A program made the position numbers and the translations under genes. A DNA stretch of 64,000 nucleotides from Limiplasma sp048370855. GTDB lineage: Bacteria; Bacillota; Clostridia; Christensenellales; Aristaeellaceae. The notes under the pieces are model-generated. The model did not search any database, had not been told where the DNA came from, and saw nothing but the letters and a program-made list of their open reading frames with translations. Every line of letters starts with the position of its first letter. Position 1 is the first letter of the stretch. The stretch lies in NCBI GenBank assembly GCA_048370855.1, contig DBGEOK010000008.1, positions 1 through 64,000 on the forward strand, written 5' to 3'. Of the stretch, positions 17,222-26,071 are shown piece after piece.

Positions 17222-18997
17222 ATGAAGCGACTGATTGCGTGTTTGCTTCTACTGACGCTGCTTGCGCCTATGCCCGCCAGACCGCGCGCTTTGGCGGAGG
17301 CGGACGGGCAGGGGGGCTACCAGCCCTTGCGATACGGGGATCAGGGGGAAACCGTCAGCCTGATCCAGCAACGGCTGAGCGAGCTGGGGTATTACTCCGG
17401 CAAGGTCAGCGGCAATTTCCTGGACGGCACGCGAGCGGCTGTGCGGCGGTTTCAAAAGGATTACGGCCTGGATCAAACCGGCGAGGTGGACGGGGAGACC
17501 GAAGCTCTTTTGATGAGCGCCGAATACCGTGTTTTAGGCTATGGCGAGGACGGAGACGAGATCCGCCGCGTCCAGGAGCATCTGACCGACCTGGGGTATT
17601 TTGACGGCAAGGCGACTGGAAAATACCGCGAAGCGACGCAGGGCGCGGTGAAGGCATTCCAGGAGGCAAACGGCCTGAAGGCGACCGGCGAGGCGGACGT
17701 GGAAACCCAGCGCCTCCTGTTTAGCGGGGAGGCGATCAAAAGGGGCGCGGAGCCCACGCCCACGCCGGACCCCAATACCGATATGGGGGACATCAACGAC
17801 GTCGTCATGGTCGGGGACGGCGAGAGCACCCCCGACAGCGAGGGGGAAAACGAGTACAGCAAGAAACTCAGCCGCGGCGCGAAGGGCGAGGAGGTCAAGC
17901 AGGTGCAAACCCGCCTGACCGAGCTGGGCTTCTTCGACGGCCCCATCAGCGGTAATTACATGAACCAGACGCTGGAGGCGGTCAAGAAATTTCAGGAGCA
18001 TAACGGCCTGAAGGCCGACGGCGTGACCGGCCAGGATACCTGGGACATGCTGTTCAACAGCGCGGACGTGCTGGATACCAGCGCGACGCCGCGGCCTACG
18101 CCCGTGCCCACCCCCGTGCCGTACGCGATCACCGTGGACGTGCGCAACCAGGTGACCATCGTTTATGGGCGGGATGAGAACGGAGCGTTCACCGTGCCCG
18201 TGCGCAGGATGATCTGCTCCACCGGCATGAAGGCGACGCCGAGCGACGTGGGGGAATGGGAGCTGAACGGCCGCAAGGCGCGGTGGGCGTATTTCCCCGC
18301 CTGGGGCAGCCACGCGCAGTATTGGACGCGCATCAACGCCAACATTGCCTTCCACAGCGTAATTTACCGCAAGGTGGACTATCAGGCGCTGAGCGTCAAG
18401 TCGTACAATATGCTTGGGCAGCGGGCCTCGCACGGGTGCATCCGCCTGCTGGTGAGCGACGCCAAGTGGATATACGACAATATAGAGGAAGGCGTGGTAG
18501 TAACCGTAACGGAGGACCTGCCCGAGGACCAGGAGCTGGTGAAGTCGCTCAAGCCGCCCGCGCTCAACAAAACATACATGAGGCCGGTCACTACGCCGGA
18601 GCCGACGCCGGAGCCGAGCTACGCCAGCGACGGCATGCCGCCGCAGCCGTTCCGTCGGCTGAAAAAGGGTTCCGAGGGGGAGGATGTGTATTGGCTCCAG
18701 CGGAAACTGCAGGAGCTGGGCTATTATACCGGCACGGTGACGGGCGCATACTATAGCGGCACCGCCGCCGCGGTAAAGGCGTACCAAAAAGAGCATGGCC
18801 TTAGGGCCGACGGCGTGGCCGGCGTCAATACGCTGGAAAAGCTTTACGAGGAGATCCTGACGGCCAACACCCCCACGCCGGAGCCTACGGAAACGCCGTC
18901 CCCGACGCCGGACGCGACGCTTGATCCGTCCGTCAGCCCAACCCCGTCTCCCGCGCCCGAAAAATCGCGGGAGCCGGAGGAATCGCCAGAACGCTAG
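17222..18997 (+). CDS. L,D-transpeptidase with four peptidoglycan-binding modules
   Basis: 591 residues, secreted wall enzyme. Signal peptide about 1-25. Two PG-binding-1 repeats (about 35-165), a Pro/Thr linker, a third module (about 215-280), the YkuD catalytic domain (about 300-430) with FHSVIY and the active-site motif SHGCIRLL, another linker, a fourth module (about 480-545), then a Pro/Thr/Glu-rich tail. YkuD enzymes make 3-3 cross-links in peptidoglycan. ATG 17222 is favoured over 17213 because GAGAGG is at a normal distance. Mature-domain order (3 modules, catalysis, 1 module) is unusually long for the family. Confidence 0.93.
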   Translation: MKRLIACLLLLTLLAPMPARPRALAEADGQGGYQPLRYGDQGETVSLIQQRLSELGYYSGKVSGNFLDGTRAAVRRFQKDYGLDQTGEVDGETEALLMSAEYRVLGYGEDGDEIRRVQEHLTDLGYFDGKATGKYREATQGAVKAFQEANGLKATGEADVETQRLLFSGEAIKRGAEPTPTPDPNTDMGDINDVVMVGDGESTPDSEGENEYSKKLSRGAKGEEVKQVQTRLTELGFFDGPISGNYMNQTLEAVKKFQEHNGLKADGVTGQDTWDMLFNSADVLDTSATPRPTPVPTPVPYAITVDVRNQVTIVYGRDENGAFTVPVRRMICSTGMKATPSDVGEWELNGRKARWAYFPAWGSHAQYWTRINANIAFHSVIYRKVDYQALSVKSYNMLGQRASHGCIRLLVSDAKWIYDNIEEGVVVTVTEDLPEDQELVKSLKPPALNKTYMRPVTTPEPTPEPSYASDGMPPQPFRRLKKGSEGEDVYWLQRKLQELGYYTGTVTGAYYSGTAAAVKAYQKEHGLRADGVAGVNTLEKLYEEILTANTPTPEPTETPSPTPDATLDPSVSPTPSPAPEKSREPEESPER

Positions 18998-19012
18998 AAG
19001 GAGAGAGCAGAC

Positions 19013-19900
19013 ATGGAAACGCCAAAGATGTCCCCTGAATTGATGAAGGCGGTCGAAAAGGCGCAGGCGGACGAGGAGCTGGGCGCCGAGCTGTACGCCT
19101 TTATGGCCAAAAGGGAAAAGAACGCGGAAAACAAGCGCCTGCTGGAGCAGATGTCCGCCGACGAGAAAAAGCACGCGGCCGTATGGCGCGGCATCACGGG
19201 GCGTCAACGCCTTGTTTCCGCGGGAAGAACGCTTTGGAAGAAGGCGGTCACGGTGTTGATGGGCTTTACCTTTGTCGTAAAGCGCATGCAGAAGACCGAG
19301 CAGCTTTCCGGCACGGCCTACGAAAGCATGCGGGAGACGCTGCCGCAGGCGGCCGCCATGCTCGAGGACGAGCGCCGGCATGAGCGAGAGCTGTACGGCA
19401 TGCTGGACGAGGAGCGCCTGCATTACGTTGGCGCGATGGTGCTGGGCCTGAACGACGCGCTGGTGGAGCTGACCGGCGCCATCGCGGGGGTGACGTTCGC
19501 CCTTGCCAACACGCGGCTGGTCGCGCTGACGGGCATCATCACAGGCGTGTCCGCTACGTTGAGCATGGCGGCGAGTAACTACCTGGCGGAGCGCGCGGAC
19601 GGCAACGCGAACGCGCTCAAGTCCAGCGTGTACACGGGGGCGGCCTACCTGGTCACGGTGGCGCTGCTGGTGCTTCCGTACCTGCTTTTTCCAGAAGCCA
19701 TGTACGCGGCGGCCTTTGTCGTGATGATCGCGGTCGTCATCCTCATCATCCTGTTTTTCAACTACTACCTGTCTGTCGCCAAGGAGGAGCCCTTCCTGCG
19801 CCGCTTCGGTGAAATGGCGGTTATCTCGCTTTCCGTCGCGGCGATCTCCTTCGTGATCGGCCTGCTGGCGAAAAACCTGCTGGGTCTGGATGTGATGTAA
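19013..19900 (+). CDS. MbfA-like protein: ferritin-like domain fused to VIT1 membrane domain
   Basis: 295 residues. The N-terminal part (about 1-145) is a rubrerythrin/erythrin four-helix domain with paired iron ligands (EELGAELYAFMAKREKN, DEKKHAAVW, EDERRHERELY). The C-terminal part (about 150-295) is a CCC1/VIT1 iron/manganese transporter domain beginning MVLGLNDALVELTGAIAGVTFAL. Known MbfA proteins export iron and protect against peroxide. Located 15 bases after the transpeptidase, probably same transcript. Confidence 0.9.
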   Translation: METPKMSPELMKAVEKAQADEELGAELYAFMAKREKNAENKRLLEQMSADEKKHAAVWRGITGRQRLVSAGRTLWKKAVTVLMGFTFVVKRMQKTEQLSGTAYESMRETLPQAAAMLEDERRHERELYGMLDEERLHYVGAMVLGLNDALVELTGAIAGVTFALANTRLVALTGIITGVSATLSMAASNYLAERADGNANALKSSVYTGAAYLVTVALLVLPYLLFPEAMYAAAFVVMIAVVILIILFFNYYLSVAKEEPFLRRFGEMAVISLSVAAISFVIGLLAKNLLGLDVM

Positions 19901-20055
19901 GCGAGAAGGCATCGCGCCCTTTTTCAACCGCCCCAGGGCGTGGAAATGAATTGAGAAGCCCTCGAGCGGGGAGCGCGGCATAGCCTGGGGACGGCCTCGG
20001 GCAATCCGGGACGCCTTTTTGACGGCCTAAAGCCAGCGTCTTTTAGACGCTGACT

Positions 20056-20228
20056 CAGGCCGTCGAAAAAGCCCGCCTTTCGGCGAGCTTTTCCGTCGAG
20101 GACTGTCGGAAGTGTTTGCGGCAAAGCCGCAAATTCCCCGCCCGCCTGGCAAAGTCAGGCGATACGATTTCATTTGGAGGGGCGACAGCCCCTCCAACCC
20201 ACCCCTAAATAGGTTTGTCGACAATCTG
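20056..20228 (-). mobile_element. Miniature inverted-repeat element, copy 4 (173 bp, minus orientation)
   Basis: On the plus strand it begins CAGGCCGTCGAAAAAG and ends TTTGTCGACAATCTG. It is directly flanked by 24-base direct repeats (20032-20055 and 20229-20252) that differ at two positions; each contains the hairpin AGCGTC-TTTTA-GACGCT or a variant. The interior is closest to the copy at 4136 (shared ATCGTATCGCCTGACT and AAGCTCGCCGAAAGGCG on the minus strand). Contains a terminator-like stem at about 20066-20092 with A and T runs on either side. Confidence 0.8.
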
Positions 20229-20265
20229 GCCAGCGTCTTTTAGGCGCTGGCTTCATGAACGCCTT

Positions 20266-20317
20266 AAAGGGCTTGTTCATGTCAGCCCCCTTAGAGGCGG
20301 TAATGAACAAGCCCTTT
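20266..20317. terminator. Long stem-loop between convergent genes
   Basis: Perfect 15-base inverted repeat: AAAGGGCTTGTTCAT (20266-20280) and ATGAACAAGCCCTTT (20303-20317), 22-base loop. It sits between the iron protein (plus) and the oxidoreductase (minus) and could terminate both, though T tracts are short. Confidence 0.55.
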
Positions 20318-20329
20318 GCTACGGCCTCT

Positions 20330-21754
20330 TTAAGCTTTTTGGCTGAGCCTGGAAGCCACCTCGTCCGCCACGACCATGCCGGTCACGCCCGCCTGCATCA
20401 ACCCGCGGGTAATGCCCGCGCCGTCCCCAATAGCGAAAAGACCGTTGATCGCGGTTTCAAAGCAGTTGTTCACCAGCACCTTGCTGGAATAGAACTTGAC
20501 CTCCACGCCGTAAAGCAGCGTGTTCTGGCTGTACAGTCCCGGCGCGAGGTGATCGAAGGCGCGCAGCGCCTCCACGATGCTGGTCAGATGCCTTGCGGGC
20601 AGCACGAAGCTCAGGTCGCCCGGCACGGCGGTGGACAGCGTGGGAAGGGTGGTGGATTTCGCCAGGCGGGAATCGTCCGTGCGGCGACCCTTGAGCAGGT
20701 CGCCCAGGCGCTGCACCATGATCGGCCCGCCGGTCAGCATATTGCCGAGCTGCGCGATATAACGCCCGTACTCGATGGGCTGGTTAAACGGCTCGGTAAA
20801 CTTGGTGGAGACCAGCATGGCGAAATTGGTATTTCCCGTGCGCTTGGCGGGGTCCTCATAGCTATGCCCGTTGACCACCGCGATGCCGCCCTCGTAATAC
20901 TCCTGGCTTACCTCGCCCCCGGGGTTCATGCAGAAGGTGCGCACCTTATTTTCATAGGTATCGCTGAAATAGACCAGCTTGGCCTCGTACAAATCCTTGG
21001 TGAGGTGGTCCATAATGGAGTTGGGCACCTCCACGCGCACGCCGATATCCACCTCGTTGTTCTGCGTGCGCAGCCCCAGCTTGCCCGCGGCCTCGCTCAG
21101 CCATTGCGCGCCGCCGCGGCCGGGGGCGGCCACGACGTAGGGCGCGTACACAACCTCCGGCTCGCGCCCGCGCTGATGAATCTTGACGCCCACGGCCTTG
21201 CCGTCTTCGCAGAGGATATCCTCTGCGCTGGTCAGCTCCAGGAAGACCGTGTTGGTTTGATTGACGAGGTAATCGTGCATCGCGCCCAGCACCGGGCCGG
21301 CGTTTTCCGTGCCCAGATGGCGCACGGGGCATGGCACCAGCCGGATGTTATGCCGGCTGGCCTCGTAGGCGATTTCGTCCACCCGGCTGTTGTTGAGGCC
21401 GTGGACGGTCTTGCTCGCGCCAAAGCGCAGGTATTGCTCGTCCGCGTGCCGGATGTACTCCATCGCGCGCTTATGGCCGATGTAGTCGCTCACATGCCCG
21501 CCGACCTCGTCGCTTAACGACAGCTTGCCGTCGCTAAAAGCGCCCGCCCCCGCCCAGCCGTGCACAATGGCGCAGGGATCACAGTGCCGGCACTGGCCGT
21601 TGATGCGCGCGGGGCAGGTTCGGTGGGAGATCGCCCGGCCCGTGTCCAGGATCAGCACGCGGCTTTCCGGTCGCTTTTCCGTTATTTGAAGGGCGGCGAA
21701 AATACCCGCCGGACCCGCGCCGATGATGATGATATCGTAGCTGTTGTTATCCAT
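20330..21754 (-). CDS. FAD-dependent oxidoreductase, uncharacterised
   Basis: 474 residues. Dinucleotide-binding N-terminus IIIIGAGPAGIFAALQI (about 7-23), a Cys-rich stretch CRHCDPC near residue 62, and a C-terminal FAD motif GLFAIGDGAGITRGLMQAG. Similar proteins are annotated as NAD(P)/FAD-dependent oxidoreductases or dehydrogenases without a known substrate. ATG 21754 has GAGG at a good distance; an alternative ATG at 21775 overlaps the trpS stop (ATGA). Co-directional with trpS, likely its operon partner. Confidence 0.85.
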   Translation of the reverse strand: MDNNSYDIIIIGAGPAGIFAALQITEKRPESRVLILDTGRAISHRTCPARINGQCRHCDPCAIVHGWAGAGAFSDGKLSLSDEVGGHVSDYIGHKRAMEYIRHADEQYLRFGASKTVHGLNNSRVDEIAYEASRHNIRLVPCPVRHLGTENAGPVLGAMHDYLVNQTNTVFLELTSAEDILCEDGKAVGVKIHQRGREPEVVYAPYVVAAPGRGGAQWLSEAAGKLGLRTQNNEVDIGVRVEVPNSIMDHLTKDLYEAKLVYFSDTYENKVRTFCMNPGGEVSQEYYEGGIAVVNGHSYEDPAKRTGNTNFAMLVSTKFTEPFNQPIEYGRYIAQLGNMLTGGPIMVQRLGDLLKGRRTDDSRLAKSTTLPTLSTAVPGDLSFVLPARHLTSIVEALRAFDHLAPGLYSQNTLLYGVEVKFYSSKVLVNNCFETAINGLFAIGDGAGITRGLMQAGVTGMVVADEVASRLSQKA

Positions 21755-21771
21755 ATTCGTTCCTCGCTCGC

Positions 21772-22788
21772 TCATTTTCCGCGCTCCGCCAGGCCGATCT
21801 TGCGCTTGACCTTGTTGAGCGTCCGCTGCGCCATTTGGGCGGCGACCCGGGCGTTTTCGTCCAGCACTCCCTGCAGATAGGCCTTATCCGCCATCAGCCG
21901 CCTGTGCTCCGCTTGCATCGGCTCCAGGGCTTCAATCACGCATTCGCTCACGCGGTTTTTGAGCGTCCCGTAGCCCTGGCCCTCCAGGCCTGCGACCGTG
22001 CTTTCCACGCTCTCCCCGGTCAGCGCGGCGATGATGCTGAGCAGGTTGCTCACGCCCGGCTTGGCCGCCGGGTCAAAGCGGATTTCGGCGTCGCTGTCGG
22101 TTACGGCGCGCTTGACCTTGCGCCGCACAACATCCGGGGGGTCCAGCAGGCCAATAAAGGTATCCTCGGGGTCTGATTTGCTCATTTTACGGGTGGGCTC
22201 CTGAAGGCTCATCACCCGGCTGCCCACCTTGCCGAAGTATCCCTCCGGGATGGTAAACACGTCGCCGTATACGCCGTTAAAGCGCTGGGCGATATCGCGC
22301 GTCAGCTCCAGATGCTGCTTTTGATCCGCGCCGATGGGCACCAGGTCGGTCTGATAGAGCAGGATATCCGCCGCCATCAGCACCGGGTAGGTAAACAGGC
22401 CCGCGTTGATGTTGTCGGCGTGCTTGGCGCTTTTGTCCTTAAACTGGGTCATACGGCTCAATTCGCCCATATAGGTATAGCAGTTGAGGATCCAGGCCAG
22501 CTCCGCGTGGCCGCTCACATGGCTCTGGCAATAAATGATGTTTTTCTTGGGGTCCAGGCCAGAGGCGATATAGATCGCGGCCAGCTCCAGGCAGCGTCGG
22601 CGGAGCGCCGCCGGATCCTGGCGGACGGTGATGGCGTGCATATCCACCACGCAGTAAATGCACTGGTATTCGTCCTCCAGCAGCTTGAAATTGCGCAGCG
22701 CGCCGATATAGTTGCCCAGCGTGAGCGTGCCGGAGGGCTGGATACCGGAGAAAATGATCTTTCGGGGGGCTTGGGCGGCGTTTTCCAT
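21772..22788 (-). CDS. trpS: Tryptophanyl-tRNA synthetase
   Basis: 338 residues, class I enzyme charging tRNA-Trp. HIGH-type motif appears as PSGTLTLGNYIGA (residues about 18-30), the KMSKS motif as KMSKSDPED (about 199). FSGIQPSGTLTLGNY and the SHVSGHAELAWILNC segment are family hallmarks. Only 48 bases separate it from the small transporter gene upstream, so there is no room for a T-box leader. Confidence 0.97.
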   Translation of the reverse strand: MENAAQAPRKIIFSGIQPSGTLTLGNYIGALRNFKLLEDEYQCIYCVVDMHAITVRQDPAALRRRCLELAAIYIASGLDPKKNIIYCQSHVSGHAELAWILNCYTYMGELSRMTQFKDKSAKHADNINAGLFTYPVLMAADILLYQTDLVPIGADQKQHLELTRDIAQRFNGVYGDVFTIPEGYFGKVGSRVMSLQEPTRKMSKSDPEDTFIGLLDPPDVVRRKVKRAVTDSDAEIRFDPAAKPGVSNLLSIIAALTGESVESTVAGLEGQGYGTLKNRVSECVIEALEPMQAEHRRLMADKAYLQGVLDENARVAAQMAQRTLNKVKRKIGLAERGK

Positions 22789-22836
22789 AAAGCGTTCCTC
22801 CTGATGAACGTAGCGGTGGACGATGCCGAGGCGGGG

Positions 22837-23178
22837 TCAAAGGGTCAGCGTGAGCACGATTCCCAGCACGATGACAAGGTTTCCGATCAGCTTGCGGCGC
22901 GTAATCCGTTCCTTCAGGAAGAAATACGACAGCAGCATGACATACAGATAGCCGGAGGCCTCCAGCACGCTTGCGACGGTCAGGTCCAGCGTGCGCAGAG
23001 CCACCACGTTGAGCAGCATGCACCCGAAAAACAGGGCATACGCGAAAATAACGGGGGCGTTCAGGTAAAACCGCAGGCCGCCCTGATACCGCGGGTTGAC
23101 GGCGGCCTTTTTTAAAATGAGCTGCGAAACGGCCGATACCAGGGGCGTCGCCAGGTAGATCAACACGCCGCTATTCAT
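22837..23178 (-). CDS. Small DMT/SMR-type membrane protein, partner B
   Basis: 113 residues with four predicted helices, the size of SMR transporters or of one half of an EamA protein. The last third reads SVLEASGYLYVMLLSYFFLKERITRRKLIGNLVIVLGIVL, the end of an EamA/SMR unit. Start ATG at 23178 overlaps the end of partner A by 8 bases. Paired small DMT proteins (EbrAB, YkkCD, ArnEF types) work as heterodimers of opposite orientation; substrate unknown. Confidence 0.75.
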   Translation of the reverse strand: MNSGVLIYLATPLVSAVSQLILKKAAVNPRYQGGLRFYLNAPVIFAYALFFGCMLLNVVALRTLDLTVASVLEASGYLYVMLLSYFFLKERITRRKLIGNLVIVLGIVLTLTL

Positions 23179-23548
23179 GATCCGTCGCCACGAGCAGCAC
23201 TCCGGCCAGCACCACAACGAGGCCGGCCGCCTTTCCCCAGGTCAGGGCCTCGCCGAAGCAGCAGAGCCCGAACAGATACGTCCACAACGTGCAGACGCCC
23301 TTGTTGCCGTACGCGAAGCTCAGGGGCATGCGCTTGAGGGCCTGCTGCCACAGCACGGAATACGCCAGCAGCGCGAGCGCTTCCAGGCCGAGGAAGAATA
23401 AGGTTCCGCCCGCCTCCTCGGCGGCCAGGCGAAGCCCGGCAAGCTTGGCGAAGATGCTCACGACCGCGTATAGGAACAACGCGCCGTGCAACAGCAGCAG
23501 ATTCCGCCACCCCACGCGCGGGAGAGCCGAACGGTTATTCAAGCGCAT
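23171..23548 (-). CDS. Small DMT/SMR-type membrane protein, partner A
   Basis: 125 residues, four helices (about 20-40, 48-70, 75-95, 100-120). The C-terminal LFGLCCFGEALTWGKAAGLVVVLAGVLLV matches the end of EamA/SMR units and parallels partner B. ATG 23548 has GGAAAGGAAGG upstream and overlaps the recJ stop, so translation is coupled on both sides. Probably forms a heterodimer with the next gene product. Confidence 0.75.
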   Translation of the reverse strand: MRLNNRSALPRVGWRNLLLLHGALFLYAVVSIFAKLAGLRLAAEEAGGTLFFLGLEALALLAYSVLWQQALKRMPLSFAYGNKGVCTLWTYLFGLCCFGEALTWGKAAGLVVVLAGVLLVATDHE

Positions 23549-25962
23549 CCTTCCTTTCCATGTGAAGCCGGGGCCAGAGCCGCCCGCGGCGCGCTGCCGG
23601 AACGGGCCAGCGCGCGGACGGCGGATAACAGCGGGCTGTCGTCCAGGCGGCACTTTGCGGCCGGACAGAGCGCGTAAGAAAAAGGAGACTCCGTATAGGC
23701 CGCCAGGCCCAGCTCCCGAAAGGCATGCATCCCCGCGCGCGCCTGCGCGACGCCGAGGCGGGCGGCCTCCGCGGCCTGCCGTAAGGAGCGGAAAGCTTGC
23801 GCTTTGAGGGCCTTATACAGCAGACGGTAAGCGGCGTCTCCGGCGTCGAGCTCCGAGGCGAGGCGCGCAAGGGCTTCCCGGCCGCCCACATAAACGCGGG
23901 CGTTGGGCAGGCGTTCCCGCCACAGCGCGGCCTCTCCGGGGAACAGCTCTCCGTCAACCAGCCAGACCTGGCGCCAGCCTCCGGCGACGGCTCCGATGCA
24001 CGGCGCGGTCAGCAGCGTATGGAAACCGCGCGGATCGCCGGGATGATGCGTTTCCCAATCCATCTCCGCGAGCGAAAGCGCCCGGGCCGCGGACCCGCGC
24101 GTCCGCGCGACCGTCAGGATTCCGCGGTCGGCGGCATGGAGAGCCCGCTCCCAATCCTCCCAGGAGCCGGACTGCGATTCCAGTAACCATTCTGTGCCGC
24201 TTCCGGCTTTTCCTGCCTGATAGGCGAGCGCGTCCAGCAGGCCGTCCAGCAGCTCGCTTTGCTCGCGCTCGCGGTCCGGCCTTTCCAACGCGCGGAGCCA
24301 CGCTTCGCGCACGGGCCGGATAGCCTTGACGTCCATTTGCAGGGAGGCGACGCCTCGGAATACGTTGCGCTCGAGGCTAAAAACCGTATCGACGCTTTCG
24401 GGCATCGAAGCCGCCAGCGCGCCCATGGAAAAGGCGATGCCGTCCATGACGCGTTCTCCCTGCCGCAGGGCGAGCTTTAAATGAGCGCCGCCAGCGCCGA
24501 CCGCCCGCCGTTCCTCCGGCGCGACGCCGCGCGCAAGAAAAAGGGGCGGCGGGTTGCCGCAGCCGAACGGGGCCATCAGGGACAGCTCCTCTAAAAGCGC
24601 GGGGGTACAGTCCGCCAAGGCAAGCTCGGCGTCATACTCCTGCGCGGGCGTAAATCGAGCGGGATCGGCCCGGGAAACGGCTGCCTGAAGGCGCTCGCAG
24701 AAGGCGTCGTAGTTTTCGGTCGCCAGCGTGACGCCCGCGGCCTGCTCATGGCCGCCGTACCGGAGCAGGAGATCGTCGCAGCGCTGAAGGCATTGATGAA
24801 TATGAACGCCCGGAATGCTGCGCAGACTGCCGTGCAACAGGCCGTCCTGCTCGCTGAGCACGCAGACGGGGCAATAGTATTTTTGGCATAGACGCCCCGC
24901 CGCCAGACCCACGATGCCGGCGTGCCAGCCCTTGCCGCGAAGGATGAGCGCGCGCCGGCTGATAAAATCATGGCCTGCCGCCGTTTTTTCGGCGGCTTGA
25001 ACCAGCTCCGCCTCAGCGGCCCGCCGCTCGGTGTTGAGAAGGTCCAGCTCCTCCGCCAGCCGGTCCGCCTCTTCGGGGTCTTCGGTCAGCAGCAGCCGGA
25101 CGCCCTTCCCCGCGTCGCCCAGCCGCCCGGCGGCGTTGAGGCGCGGCCCCAGCCGGAAGCCCAGGGTTTCGCTGTCCACCGTTTCCGGGTCTCCGCTGAC
25201 GCGCAGAAGCGCGCGCATGCCGGGGCGTTTTCGACCGGCGATGACCGGCAGGCCCAAGGATACCAGCACGCGGTTTTCTCCCGTCAGGGGCACAAGATCC
25301 GCTACGGTGGCCAATGCCGCCAGGTCCATCAGGTCCAGGCAGCGCTCCAGGCCCAGCAGCGCCTGCGCCAGCTTGAACGCGACGCCCGTGCCGCAGAGGC
25401 GGCGGAAGGGATAGCCGCCCAGAAGAGGGTTCATGACGACGTCCGCTGGGCTTTCCTCCAGCGGCAGGCCGTGGTGGTCGGTCACGATCACGGTCATGCC
25501 CAGGCTTTGGGCAAGCCGGACTTCTTCATGGTTGGTAATGCCCAGGTCGACGGTCAGCAAGATGGCGTATTTTTGCGCCAGCGTCCCGACGGCCTCCGCA
25601 TTGAGGCCATAGCCCTTTTCGCGCAGCGGAATGAAGGGATCGGCGCGGACGCCGTAACGGAGGAGCGCCTGGGTCAGCAGCGCGCAGGCGCAGACGCCGT
25701 CCGCGTCGTAGTCGCCGTACACCACGACGGGAAGGCCCTCCGATTTTGCGCGCGAGAGCAGGCTGAGCGCCTCCGGCATGCCGCTAAGGAGCAGCGGGTC
25801 GTGCAGTTGGTCAAGCGCAGGGTGTAAAAAGGCCTCCGCCTGTGCGAAATCGGTTATCCCGCGCGAGTATAAGAGACGGGCCGTAACGCCCGAATACGGG
25901 CGTAACGCGGCGGCGGCGCGCTCGTCAAAGGCGGCCGTGCAACGGGGGATGAAACGGAGCAA
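23539..25962 (-). CDS. recJ: Single-stranded-DNA-specific exonuclease RecJ
   Basis: 807 residues, 5-prime to 3-prime ssDNA exonuclease in repair and recombination. DHH-family motifs: VVYGDYDADGVCACALL (motif I, about residue 80), a conserved Asp in LLTVDLGITNHEE, and VTDHHG (motif III). DHHA1 domain motif GGHEQAAGVTL follows near residue 398, and an OB-fold-like region after that. A C-terminal extension of about 230 residues is longer than in E. coli RecJ, as in other Bacillota. Starts with TTG behind GGGAGG. Confidence 0.95.
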   Translation of the reverse strand: MLRFIPRCTAAFDERAAAALRPYSGVTARLLYSRGITDFAQAEAFLHPALDQLHDPLLLSGMPEALSLLSRAKSEGLPVVVYGDYDADGVCACALLTQALLRYGVRADPFIPLREKGYGLNAEAVGTLAQKYAILLTVDLGITNHEEVRLAQSLGMTVIVTDHHGLPLEESPADVVMNPLLGGYPFRRLCGTGVAFKLAQALLGLERCLDLMDLAALATVADLVPLTGENRVLVSLGLPVIAGRKRPGMRALLRVSGDPETVDSETLGFRLGPRLNAAGRLGDAGKGVRLLLTEDPEEADRLAEELDLLNTERRAAEAELVQAAEKTAAGHDFISRRALILRGKGWHAGIVGLAAGRLCQKYYCPVCVLSEQDGLLHGSLRSIPGVHIHQCLQRCDDLLLRYGGHEQAAGVTLATENYDAFCERLQAAVSRADPARFTPAQEYDAELALADCTPALLEELSLMAPFGCGNPPPLFLARGVAPEERRAVGAGGAHLKLALRQGERVMDGIAFSMGALAASMPESVDTVFSLERNVFRGVASLQMDVKAIRPVREAWLRALERPDREREQSELLDGLLDALAYQAGKAGSGTEWLLESQSGSWEDWERALHAADRGILTVARTRGSAARALSLAEMDWETHHPGDPRGFHTLLTAPCIGAVAGGWRQVWLVDGELFPGEAALWRERLPNARVYVGGREALARLASELDAGDAAYRLLYKALKAQAFRSLRQAAEAARLGVAQARAGMHAFRELGLAAYTESPFSYALCPAAKCRLDDSPLLSAVRALARSGSAPRAALAPASHGKEGCA

Positions 25963-26071
25963 TGAAAGAGCCTCCCATTCCCCTTCCAGCGCCGGGAAGG
26001 GAGATTTGTCGATAGAGCGCGCGCGACAGGCGCGACCGTCGGCTTTACCCGACTACGGAGCCTGCCGGCGG

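Noticed and set aside
17534..19981. 815-residue minus-strand open frame
   Set aside because: Runs antisense to the transpeptidase and iron-protein genes, which have clear motifs; it has none, and long antisense frames are common at this GC content.
20255..21517. 420-residue plus-strand open frame
   Set aside because: Antisense to the FAD oxidoreductase, which has intact FAD motifs.
22789..22836. T-box leader for trpS
   Set aside because: Only 48 bases lie between trpS and the upstream gene, far too short for a T-box.
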